Assembly (NCBI GenBank): GCA_023387235.1
Contig: JAEWIJ010000241.1
Span: 1-23,426 of the forward strand
Length of the DNA stretch: 23,426 nucleotides
Reading direction: 5' to 3'
From: Pseudomonadota bacterium
GTDB lineage: Bacteria; Pseudomonadota; Alphaproteobacteria; Rhizobiales; Hyphomicrobiaceae
Part shown: positions 7,316 through 14,331 of the stretch, piece by piece
Position numbering within the stretch: position 1 is the stretch's first letter
How the letters are laid out: each line of letters begins with the position of its first letter
The notes under the pieces: generated by a model
Databases searched by the model: none
What the model was told of the DNA's origin: nothing
Seen by the model: only the letters and a program-made list of their open reading frames with translations
Program-made: the position numbers and the translations under genes

Positions 7316-8590
7316 ATGACCCTGATCGCTTCCGCACTTCTCTTGATGCTGGTCCTCTTCACGATCGGCGTGCACATGGCGGTCGCCATGGCCGTCTGCG
7401 GCGCGCTGCTCGTGCTGTTTGCGTCCGGCGTCCCCCTGCACACCATCGCGCAGAACGCCTTCACGTCCGTCGACAGCTACGCCCTCGTCGCCATTCCATT
7501 CTTCATCTGGACGGGCGATCTCATGATGCGCGGGCGCATCGCGACCGTGATCGTTGAGCTGATCGGCACCTTCGCACGCGCCATCCGCGGCGGGCTTGCC
7601 GTCACCGTGCTCCTCGCCTGCGTGTTCTTCGCCGCCATCAGCGGCTCGTCCGTCGCAACGGCTGCCGCCGTCGGCGCCTCGTCTGTCGAAAGCCTGAAGA
7701 ACGAGGGCTATCCCGCGCGCTTCGCGGCAGCCCTCGCGGCCGTCGGCGGCACGCTCGGTGTGATGATCCCGCCCTCGCTCTCCTTCATCGTCATCGGTGC
7801 CGTCGTCGGCATGCCGGTCGACAAGCTCTTTCTCGCCGGCATTCTTCCGGGCCTGCTCGAGGCATTTCTTCTGATCGTCACCGCCTACGTCGTATCGCAC
7901 CGGCGCGGCTACGGCATCGTCACCCAGCGCCCGGACTATTGTGGCTTCGCGCGCCGCCTGCCGCCGGCAATCCCCGCGCTCGTCATGCCATTCCTCATTC
8001 TCGGCTCGATCTACGGCGGCTTCCTCACGCCGACCGAGGTCTCCGCCATCGCGCTCGTCTACGCCATCTTCCTCGGCATTCTCGTCTACCGCAGCGCCAC
8101 GCTCATGGACGTCTGGCGGTCCGGACAGAATGCTGTGATGCAGTCCTGCATGATCTTTCTCGTTATCATCGGCGGCAACATCCTGAGCTTCATGCTGACG
8201 CGCCTCGGCATCTCGGCCGATATCTCCGCCTTCTTCCAGGAAGCCGGCATGACCAAGGTGCAGTTCCTGTTCATGGTGAACGTGCTGCTGTTCATTCTCG
8301 GCGGCCCGCTCGAAGGCATCTCGATGATCGTGCTGACGGCGCCGATCATCTTCCCGATCGGCATGGCGCTTGGTGTCGATCCCATCCATCTCGCCGTCAT
8401 CTACGTCGCCAACGTCGAGATCGCGACGCTCACGCCGCCGATCGGCCTCAACCTGTTCGTCATGGCCGGCATTGCCGAGATGCCGGTCGGCGAGGTCATA
8501 CGCGGCGTGACGCCATTCTGGTTCGCGCGCCTGTTCGCGCTCATGCTGATCACGTACATTCCGGAGATCAGCCTGTTCCTCGTGCGCTAA
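7316..8590 (+). CDS. TRAP transporter large permease (DctM family)
   Basis: A 424-residue polytopic protein, the usual length of DctM. It is hydrophobic throughout, with about 12 predicted helices. Diagnostic motifs are FIWTGDLMMRGRI, AISGSSVATAAAVG and GGTLGVMIPPSLSF, plus the second-half GGPLEGISMIVLTAPIIFPI and ATLTPPIGLNLFV; the repeated GxxxPPS/TPPIG elements form the two halves of the transport domain. The ATG at 7316 is chosen because the open frame before it (from 7190) runs through the DctQ gene and adds non-membrane residues. With DctP and DctQ upstream this makes a complete TRAP system. The next gene follows after 99 bases that contain two inverted repeats. Confidence 0.93.
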   Translation: MTLIASALLLMLVLFTIGVHMAVAMAVCGALLVLFASGVPLHTIAQNAFTSVDSYALVAIPFFIWTGDLMMRGRIATVIVELIGTFARAIRGGLAVTVLLACVFFAAISGSSVATAAAVGASSVESLKNEGYPARFAAALAAVGGTLGVMIPPSLSFIVIGAVVGMPVDKLFLAGILPGLLEAFLLIVTAYVVSHRRGYGIVTQRPDYCGFARRLPPAIPALVMPFLILGSIYGGFLTPTEVSAIALVYAIFLGILVYRSATLMDVWRSGQNAVMQSCMIFLVIIGGNILSFMLTRLGISADISAFFQEAGMTKVQFLFMVNVLLFILGGPLEGISMIVLTAPIIFPIGMALGVDPIHLAVIYVANVEIATLTPPIGLNLFVMAGIAEMPVGEVIRGVTPFWFARLFALMLITYIPEISLFLVR

Positions 8591-8599
8591 AGCAACGGA

Positions 8600-8622
8600 C
8601 TTGAAATTCACCTCAATTCAAG
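8600..8622. promoter_or_regulatory. Operator-like inverted repeat before the CoA-transferase gene
   Basis: CTTGAA (8600-8605), an 11-base spacer and TTCAAG (8617-8622) form a perfect 6-bp dyad, compatible with the T-N11-A pattern of LysR-type regulators. A LysR gene lies downstream at 10877-11800. Function is inferred. Confidence 0.3.
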
Positions 8623-8650
8623 CGTGGGTCGCATTTAAGGTCCGACGCTT
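8620..8650 (+). terminator. Possible hairpin after the TRAP genes
   Basis: AAGCGT (8620-8625) can pair with ACGCTT (8645-8650), which is followed by only a short TTTA-like end. It could partly terminate TRAP transcription before the CoA-transferase gene. The stem is short and no U-run follows. Confidence 0.2.
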
Positions 8651-8689
8651 TAGCCGCACGACACCAATCTCAGAATCCGGAGCCGAGCC

Positions 8690-9916
8690 ATGCCCCAGTC
8701 CAGCGCCGAGAACTCACAGCCGCTCGCCGGCGTAAAGGTCATCGATATCGCGAGCTTTCTCGCCGCGCCGCTTTGCGGGATGCACCTTGCGGATTGGGGC
8801 GCCGACGTCGTCAAGGTCGAGCGTCCGGGCAGCGGCGACGAGATCCGCTACTGGGGCGAGAGCAAGGATGGCGTCGGCCTCTATTTCAAGATGGTCAACC
8901 GCGGCAAGCGCTCGGTCACCGCCGACATGCGCACGCCGCTCGGCGTCGAGATCGTGAAGCGGCTCGTGAAGGATGCCGACATCCTGCTCGAGAACTACCG
9001 CACGGGGACGCTCGAGAAGTGGGGCATCGGACCGGACGTGCTCATGGCCATCAATCCGGGCCTCATCATCGTGCGCATCACGGGCTACGGCCAGACCGGC
9101 CCGTATCGCCAGCGTCCCGGCTTCGGCACGATCGCCGAGGCCTATGCGGGCTATGCCTACATCACCGGCTTTCCCGATCGCCCGCCGCTTCTCCCCGCCT
9201 TCGGGCTTGCGGATTCGACCACCGGCCTGATGGCCGCCTATCTTGCCTCCATGGCGCTCCACGAGAAGCGGCGCAGCGGCAAGGGCCAGGTCATCGACCT
9301 CGCCATCTACGAGACGCTGCTGACGCTGCTCGGGCCTCAGGTCGTCAACTACGATCAGCTCGGCCTCGTCCAGCAGCGCTCCGGTTCGCGCCTGCCTTTC
9401 ACCGCGCCGCGCAACACCTACCAGACGCGCGACGGCAAGTGGGTCTCGATCGGCGGCAGCGCGCAGTCCATTTTCGAGCGCATCTGCGAGGCTCTCGGCA
9501 TCTCCGAGGTCGTCAAGGACCCGCGCTTCAAGGACAACCGCGAGCGCATCAAGAACGCCGCCGCCCTCGACGAGGTGCTGCAGAAGGCCATCATCAACTT
9601 CGATCAAGTGGATCTGCTCGAGCGCCTCGTCAAATTCGATGCGGCCATCTCCCCGGTGAACGATATCGCGCAGATCTTTGCCGATCCCCACATCCAGGCC
9701 CGCGAGAACATCGTGCCCGTCGAGGACGAGGAGCTCGGCTCGCTGCGCATGCAGGACGTCGTCGGCAAGTTCTCGCGCACGCCCGGAGAAATCCGCAGCG
9801 CCGGTCCGCGCCTCGGGCAGCACAATCGCGAGATCCTCGTCGATACGCTCGGCTTCTCGCCCGACGAGCTCGAAGCAGCAGGCATCGACGTCGCTGCCTC
9901 GCGCAACGATCGCTGA
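8690..9916 (+). CDS. Class III CoA-transferase (CaiB/BaiF/Frc family)
   Basis: A 408-residue CoA-transferase that moves CoA between carboxylates through an aspartyl-CoA thioester. The catalytic aspartate is D175 in FGLADSTTGL, at the place of Asp169 of formyl-CoA transferase. Other family features are VIDIASFLAAPLCG at the N-terminus, LADWGADVVKVERPGSGDE, the VNRGKRSV segment, and GYGQTGPYRQRPGF. The ATG at 8690 has GGAG about ten bases upstream. Coming straight after a TRAP importer and 14 bases before an HMG-CoA-lyase-like gene, its likely job is to activate the imported acid with CoA so that the lyase can cleave it. The acid and the CoA donor are unknown; succinyl-CoA or the product thioester are common donors in this family. 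Confidence 0.93.
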   Translation: MPQSSAENSQPLAGVKVIDIASFLAAPLCGMHLADWGADVVKVERPGSGDEIRYWGESKDGVGLYFKMVNRGKRSVTADMRTPLGVEIVKRLVKDADILLENYRTGTLEKWGIGPDVLMAINPGLIIVRITGYGQTGPYRQRPGFGTIAEAYAGYAYITGFPDRPPLLPAFGLADSTTGLMAAYLASMALHEKRRSGKGQVIDLAIYETLLTLLGPQVVNYDQLGLVQQRSGSRLPFTAPRNTYQTRDGKWVSIGGSAQSIFERICEALGISEVVKDPRFKDNRERIKNAAALDEVLQKAIINFDQVDLLERLVKFDAAISPVNDIAQIFADPHIQARENIVPVEDEELGSLRMQDVVGKFSRTPGEIRSAGPRLGQHNREILVDTLGFSPDELEAAGIDVAASRNDR

Positions 9917-9930
9917 TAAAGGAGCGCGCG

Positions 9931-10860
9931 ATGCTTTCATTTCCTGCGCGCGTCGACGTTGTCGAGGTATCGCCGCGCGACGGCCTGCAGAGCTTCCACC
10001 GCTGGGTCGATACCGACACCAAAATCGCGATGATCGATCGGCTGTCGGATGCGGGCTTCCCGGTTGTCGAGGTCACGGCTTTCGCTCACCCGCGCGCCAT
10101 TCCGCACCTCCGCGATGCCGAGGAGGTGTGTGCGCGCATCAGGCGGCGCGCCGGCACGATCTATCGCGGGCTCGCGCCCAATGCGCGCGGTGCCGATCGC
10201 GCGGTCGCGGCCAAGGTCGACGAGATCCTCGGCCTGCTCACCGTCAGCGAAGCCTACCTGCGCAAGAACCAGAACATGAGCCTCGACGAGGCCATATCCC
10301 AGGCGGGCGAGGCCTTCCGCATCGCCGACAAGGCCGGCCGCCGTTTCGTCATGGCCGTCGGCATGTCCATGTGGTGCCCTTATGAAGGCACGATCCCTAA
10401 GGACAAGGTCGCCGGCGTCATCGCGCAGCTCAGGAACGCCGGCATCCGCCGCTTCTATCTCGCGGGCTCCGTCGGCATGGAGGATCCGCGCCACGTCAAC
10501 GGCCTGTTCGCGCGCCTCGTCGGCGACTTCAGCGACTGCGAGTTCGGCTTCCACGTTCACAATCTCGCGGGCTATGGCACCGCAAATGTACTCGCCGCAC
10601 TCGATGCCGGCGCGTGCTGGATCGAAGGATCGGTGTGCGGTATCGGCGGCGGCATCGTCATGCCCGATACCGTGGCGTCCGTCGGCAATCTCCCGACCGA
10701 GGACATTGTCACCATGCTTCACGAGATGGGCATCGAAACGGGCCTCGATCCGACAGCCGTGCTCGCCGCGGCCAAGGACGTCGCCCGCCTCCTCGATATC
10801 AAGCCACAGAGCCACGCGCTCCAATGCGGCGTCCGAAGCGACGTGCGCAAGCAGGCCTGA
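9931..10860 (+). CDS. HMG-CoA lyase-like protein lacking the canonical catalytic cysteine
   Basis: A 309-residue TIM-barrel enzyme of the HMGL-like family, of normal length for bacterial HMG-CoA lyase. Metal and substrate residues are in place: R16 and D17 in SPRDGLQ, H208 and H210 in HVHNLAGYG, and N253 in GNLPTED. The loop that in HMG-CoA lyases reads GLGGC, with the catalytic cysteine, reads CGIGGG here: glycine 241 replaces the cysteine, while a new cysteine (C236) appears five residues earlier. A different acyl-CoA substrate or mechanism is therefore likely, still probably a retro-aldol or retro-Claisen cleavage. AAAGGAG precedes the ATG at 9931. The gene is 14 bases after the CoA-transferase, its presumed supplier of substrate. 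The same frame continues upstream through the CoA-transferase but is not a fusion. Confidence 0.85.
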   Translation: MLSFPARVDVVEVSPRDGLQSFHRWVDTDTKIAMIDRLSDAGFPVVEVTAFAHPRAIPHLRDAEEVCARIRRRAGTIYRGLAPNARGADRAVAAKVDEILGLLTVSEAYLRKNQNMSLDEAISQAGEAFRIADKAGRRFVMAVGMSMWCPYEGTIPKDKVAGVIAQLRNAGIRRFYLAGSVGMEDPRHVNGLFARLVGDFSDCEFGFHVHNLAGYGTANVLAALDAGACWIEGSVCGIGGGIVMPDTVASVGNLPTEDIVTMLHEMGIETGLDPTAVLAAAKDVARLLDIKPQSHALQCGVRSDVRKQA

Positions 10861-10883
10861 GGCCGCCAGCCTCGACTCAGGCC
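10854..10883. terminator. Bidirectional hairpin spanning both convergent stop codons
   Basis: GGCCTGAG (10854-10861) and CTCAGGCC (10876-10883) form a perfect 8-bp stem with a 14-base loop. The lyase stop TGA (10858-10860) and the LysR stop (10877-10879, minus strand) both lie within the stem. No T-run follows on either strand. Confidence 0.45.
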
Positions 10884-11800
10884 GTCGACGGCAGAAAGAG
10901 CGCCCGTTCGGCATTCACCTCGCGATAGATGAAATCCGCGACGGTCCGCACGCGAGAGAGCCGGCGCAGGTCCGCGTGCGTGATCAGCCAGAAGGTGTTG
11001 TGCAGCACGACCTCATCGACGAGCACCCGGCGGAGCAGCGGCTCGGGATCGGCCATGAAGCACGGCAGGACGCCGACGCCGAATCCACTGGCGATAGCTT
11101 TGAGCTGCGCAATCGGGTTCGAGCTCTTGAGCGTCGGACGGATGGCAGGATCGACGCGCGGGACGTAGTTGAGCTCTTTGGCATAGATCAGCTCGTCCAC
11201 GTAGCTGACGAAGGGATGCGTGCGCAGATCCTCCACCTTCTCGATCTTCTTGCTCCGCTCGAGATACTCGGTCGATGCGTAGACGCCGAGTTCGTAGTCC
11301 ATGAGCTTGCGCGAGTAGAGGCGTCCTTCCGCCGGCTGCGCCAATCCGATCGACAGATCGGCCTCCCGCCGCGACAGGCTGAAGATCCGGGGCATGGCCA
11401 AAAGCTGGATCTCGAGGCTCGGATGCAGATTGCTGAGCTTGCCGAGCCGCGGCGCGATGAAGTACGTGCCGAAGCCGTCCGTCGCGCCGATGCGCACGAG
11501 ACCCGACATTGGGCGGTTGATCTCATCGATGACGGCGCGAGCGGAGATCGCGACCGCTTCCATGCGCTCCGCGTGCTGCAGCAGCGCGTGCCCGAGCGGC
11601 GTCAGCGTGTAGCCTGTCGTGTGCCGATCGAACAGCTTCGCGGCAAGGCTCTCTTCGAGGCCGCGGATGCGGCGTCCGACGGTCGTGTGGTCCGTGCGCA
11701 GGCGACGCGCCGCGCCCGTGAGTGTGCCCTCCCGCGCGACCGCGAGAAAGAAGCGCAGATCGTCCCACCCAAATCCGCTCAAGACCGGGCTCCCAAACAT
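10877..11800 (-). CDS. LysR-family transcriptional regulator
   Basis: A 307-residue LTTR. The N-terminal winged helix-turn-helix spans about residues 12-70 (WDDLRFFLAVAREGTLTGAARRL, then TTVGRRIRGLEESLAAKLFDRH). The effector-binding domain follows (IGATDGFGTYFIAPRLG onwards), ending with a GFGVGVLPCFMA segment typical of the family. The ATG at 11800 is chosen because it places the DNA-binding domain at the N-terminus; the frame stays open to 11971, but those extra residues are basic and non-conserved. The ribosome site is weak. It is convergent with the lyase gene, 16 bases apart, and is a plausible regulator of the TRAP/CoA-transferase/lyase block, although LTTRs more often sit divergent to their targets. 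The effector is unknown. Confidence 0.9.
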   Translation of the reverse strand: MFGSPVLSGFGWDDLRFFLAVAREGTLTGAARRLRTDHTTVGRRIRGLEESLAAKLFDRHTTGYTLTPLGHALLQHAERMEAVAISARAVIDEINRPMSGLVRIGATDGFGTYFIAPRLGKLSNLHPSLEIQLLAMPRIFSLSRREADLSIGLAQPAEGRLYSRKLMDYELGVYASTEYLERSKKIEKVEDLRTHPFVSYVDELIYAKELNYVPRVDPAIRPTLKSSNPIAQLKAIASGFGVGVLPCFMADPEPLLRRVLVDEVVLHNTFWLITHADLRRLSRVRTVADFIYREVNAERALFLPSTA

Positions 11801-12189
11801 CCCGCAACCGCTGTATCGACCAGGAAAAGCCTGCGACCAACGCACTCTTCTCCCGTGCTCTGACAATTGCACGATTTGCGAACGGCGGCCAATTCGCTGC
11901 TTTGCATCGCATTTCGAACGATTCCCGTTCAGTACAGATGCGGTAGTCGCCCGGCTTTTGACGCGCCTCAAGAGATGACCTTGCGGAAGATGCGATAGAG
12001 CACTCCACCACGTGTCGGGAAGGACAACATGTCGCGCGCTGCGACAAGTTGAGCAGACGATCGCAGGACCCGATCCCGTGTAATGACGCTGTCACATCAG
12101 TGAGCCCACATGCGCGAAGCGAAGCGCATCCTCAGCTCCCCCAATTGTCGCCGGCGCACGCGGCGGGCGGGCGCAACGTGAGTTTCGAT
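11801..12189. other. Intergenic region between divergent LysR and response-regulator genes
   Basis: 389 bases without a supported gene. It must hold the promoters of both flanking genes. A small dyad GAACG-N5-CGTTC (11916-11930) lies about 115 bases before the LysR start and could be an operator. Open frames through this stretch give low-complexity arginine/serine-rich translations. No convincing sigma70 promoter was found. Confidence 0.4.
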
Positions 12190-12585
12190 ATGTCATCATT
12201 GGACGGGAAGGATATTGGCGAGGGATCGCTCCAGGGGCTCCGCGCGCTTGTCGTCGAGGATCACCACTCGGCCGCTCAGGCGCTGGCGACCGCGCTGACC
12301 GATCTGGGTGTCGAGGTCGTCGGACCCGCTGCCACGCCGGTCGAGGCCGAGCACCTGGCGAACGCGCAATGTCTCGACCTCGCACTGGTCGACCTCAATC
12401 TCGACGGCGAGGAAGCCGTCGATCTGATCCTGTGGCTCTTGAAGAGCGAGCTGCGCGTCATCGTCATGAGCGGCCTTGCCGTGCCGCCGAACGCGATCAG
12501 CAAGGATGTGCCCTTCCTTCAAAAGCCGTTCAGCGGCGAGGAGCTAATCGCGGCCTTGAGCGGAAGCTCCTCCGCCGCGGCCTGA
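12190..12585 (+). CDS. Stand-alone response-regulator receiver protein
   Basis: 131 residues forming a single CheY-like receiver with no output domain. Acidic-pocket residues are E23 and D24 (VVEDHH), the phosphoacceptor is D68 (LALVDLNLDG), the switch residue is S94 (VIVMSGL) and the conserved lysine is K112 (FLQKPF). It would be phosphorylated by a histidine kinase not encoded here and act by protein-protein contact. The start is uncertain: ATG 12190 is used, but GTG 12178, preceded by a G-rich stretch, gives four more residues, and the frame is open to 12049. It lies 357 bases before eutB on the same strand, separated by a hairpin, so a link with ethanolamine use is only positional. The short Ser/Ala-rich tail is probably disordered. 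Confidence 0.85.
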   Translation: MSSLDGKDIGEGSLQGLRALVVEDHHSAAQALATALTDLGVEVVGPAATPVEAEHLANAQCLDLALVDLNLDGEEAVDLILWLLKSELRVIVMSGLAVPPNAISKDVPFLQKPFSGEELIAALSGSSSAAA

Positions 12586-12942
12586 AGCCCCTCCTCTGAG
12601 AAAGACGTGCTCTGTCGGAAAGTGCAAACCGCGCCCTGACTCTCGAAGCCGGGCGCGGCTTGCTTATGGACTGAGCCCTGACCTTTTAGCCGGGTTCGTC
12701 CCTCGTGACGGCAGCTGTCCCCGTCCGATGCACAAAATGGGGAAATGTTCAGCGAGCGCCATCACCGGATTGGGGGAGACATGGCGCGCCCATCGTCCTC
12801 CGTCGCCGGCACGATGAAAATCCGAGCATCGGGCAAGAACGTCGAGCGATGCGCGGGCCCGCGTCTCACTTGCGATTTCCGCGATTCATGAAAAACTGCG
12901 GACGGGCAGAGGGCGGCATCTCGCCGCTAAGAGCGACAGTCC
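12586..12942 (+). other. Intergenic region upstream of eutB
   Basis: 357 bases with no supported gene. It begins with the hairpin at 12629-12658 and ends with a short hairpin GCGGC-ATCTC-GCCGC (12913-12927) just before eutB. No cobalamin riboswitch signature was recognised, and no strong promoter was identified. Confidence 0.4.
12629..12658 (+). terminator. Terminator-like hairpin after the response regulator
   Basis: CCGCGCCC (12629-12636) pairs perfectly with GGGCGCGG (12651-12658) around a 14-base loop, 43 bases after the response-regulator stop. It is followed by CTTGCTTA, a weak U-rich end. The GC-rich 8-bp stem makes it a plausible intrinsic terminator. Confidence 0.5.
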
Positions 12943-14331
12943 ATGAGCTACCGTCACGTCGTCGGCACGCGCGTCTATGTCTTCGAGGATCTGCGGACGC
13001 TGCTCGCCAAGGCGACGCCCCTCCGCTCCGGCGATCAGCTCGCCGGTCTTGCCGCGGCGAGCGCCGAGGAGAGCGTGGCCGCGCGCATGGCGCTCGCCGA
13101 TGTGCCCCTGAGGACCTTCCTCAATGAGCTGGTCGTGCCCTACGAGGCCGACGAGGTCACCCGCCTCATCATGGACACGCACGACGCGGCCGCCTTCAAG
13201 GCGATCGCGCACCTCACTGTCGGCGGCTTCCGCGACTGGCTTCTTTCCGAGGACGCCACCACTGCGCGCCTCTCCGCAATCGCGCCGGGCGTGACGCCCG
13301 AGATGGCCGCTGCCGTCAGCAAGCTCATGCGCAACCAGGACCTGATCGCCGTCGCGCGCAGGTGCCGCGTCGTGACGCGTTTTCGCAATACCATCGGCCT
13401 TCCCGGAACGATGGCCGTCAGGCTCCAGCCCAATCATCCGACCGACGATCCCCGCGGCATTGCCGCGTCCATTGCCGACGGCCTCGCCTATGGCTGCGGC
13501 GATGCCGTCATCGGCATCAATCCCGCGTCCGACAACATGCAAGGCCTCGCCGACCTGCTGAAGCTCCTCGACGAGCTCATCTCGCGCCTCGCCATCCCGA
13601 CGCAGGGATGTGTCCTGACGCACGCCACGTCGTCGATCGAGCTCATCAATCGCGGCGCGCCCGTCGATCTCGTCTTCCAGTCGGTGGCCGGGACGGAGGC
13701 CGCGAACAAGTCCTTCGGGATCGATCTCGCGATCCTGCGCGAAGGGCTCGATGCCGGCCGCTCGCTCAAGCGCGGCACGCTCGGCGAGAACGTCATGTAC
13801 TTCGAGACAGGCCAGGGCTCGGCCCTCTCCGCCGGCGCGCATCACGACGTCGACCAGCAGACGCTCGAGGCGCGCGCCTACGCGGTCTGCCGCGCCTTCG
13901 AGCCCCTGCTTGTCAACACGGTCGTCGGATTCATCGGCCCCGAATACCTCTACGACGGCAAGCAGATCATTCGCGCCGGACTCGAGGATCATTTCTGCGG
14001 CAAGCTCATGGGCGTGCCGCTCGGTTGCGACATCTGCTACACGAACCACGCCGAAGCAGACCAGGACGACATGGATACGCTGCTGACGCTGCTCGGCGCC
14101 GCGGGCGTCAGCTACATCATGGGCATCCCCGGCGCGGACGACGTAATGCTCAACTACCAGTCCACGTCCTTCCACGACCAGCTCTACATCCGCGACGTCC
14201 TCGGCCTCAAACGCGCGCCCGAGTTCGAGGCGTGGCTCGCCGCGCGCGGGATCACGGCGGCCGGCGGACGCCTCGTCGCTCCGGGTCAGGCGCTGCGAAT
14301 GCTCGGCCCGCTGGCGGAGATCGCGCAATGA
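12943..14331 (+). CDS. eutB: Ethanolamine ammonia-lyase large subunit
   Basis: A 462-residue EutB, the substrate- and radical-handling subunit of the adenosylcobalamin-dependent lyase that converts ethanolamine to acetaldehyde and ammonia. Compared with the enteric protein, active-site residues are all present: R160 and Q162 (RLQPNH), N193 (GINPASD), E288 (YFETGQGSALSAG) and D363 (GCDICYTNHA). FIGPEYLYDGKQIIRAGLEDHF and YIMGIPGADDVMLNYQ are strongly conserved signatures. The ribosome site is weak, and a small hairpin ends 15 bases before the ATG. The stop overlaps the eutC start as ATGA, implying coupled translation. No microcompartment shell, reactivase (eutA), aldehyde dehydrogenase or EutR regulator is in view, so this looks like a minimal cytosolic eutBC system using ethanolamine mainly for nitrogen or acetyl units. 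Confidence 0.97.
   Translation: MSYRHVVGTRVYVFEDLRTLLAKATPLRSGDQLAGLAAASAEESVAARMALADVPLRTFLNELVVPYEADEVTRLIMDTHDAAAFKAIAHLTVGGFRDWLLSEDATTARLSAIAPGVTPEMAAAVSKLMRNQDLIAVARRCRVVTRFRNTIGLPGTMAVRLQPNHPTDDPRGIAASIADGLAYGCGDAVIGINPASDNMQGLADLLKLLDELISRLAIPTQGCVLTHATSSIELINRGAPVDLVFQSVAGTEAANKSFGIDLAILREGLDAGRSLKRGTLGENVMYFETGQGSALSAGAHHDVDQQTLEARAYAVCRAFEPLLVNTVVGFIGPEYLYDGKQIIRAGLEDHFCGKLMGVPLGCDICYTNHAEADQDDMDTLLTLLGAAGVSYIMGIPGADDVMLNYQSTSFHDQLYIRDVLGLKRAPEFEAWLAARGITAAGGRLVAPGQALRMLGPLAEIAQ

Noticed and set aside
7241..8611. 456-residue minus-strand open frame
   Set aside because: Antisense to the DctM gene, which has clear transporter motifs; the translation is nearly all charged residues.
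8773..9930. Long open frame continuing the lyase upstream, apparently a 695-residue fusion
   Set aside because: The upstream part overlaps the real CoA-transferase in another frame and is arginine/histidine-rich with no family motifs. A good AAAGGAG site sits before the ATG at 9931.
9931..10860. Calling this gene a standard HMG-CoA lyase of leucine degradation
   Set aside because: The catalytic cysteine is missing, and no leucine-pathway genes (methylcrotonyl-CoA carboxylase, isovaleryl-CoA dehydrogenase) are nearby.
12586..12942. Cobalamin riboswitch before the B12-dependent lyase
   Set aside because: The region is long enough, but I could not find the conserved B12-box or its core helices; a covariance-model search would settle it.
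12886..14328. 480-residue minus-strand open frame
   Set aside because: Antisense to eutB, whose active-site residues are fully conserved.
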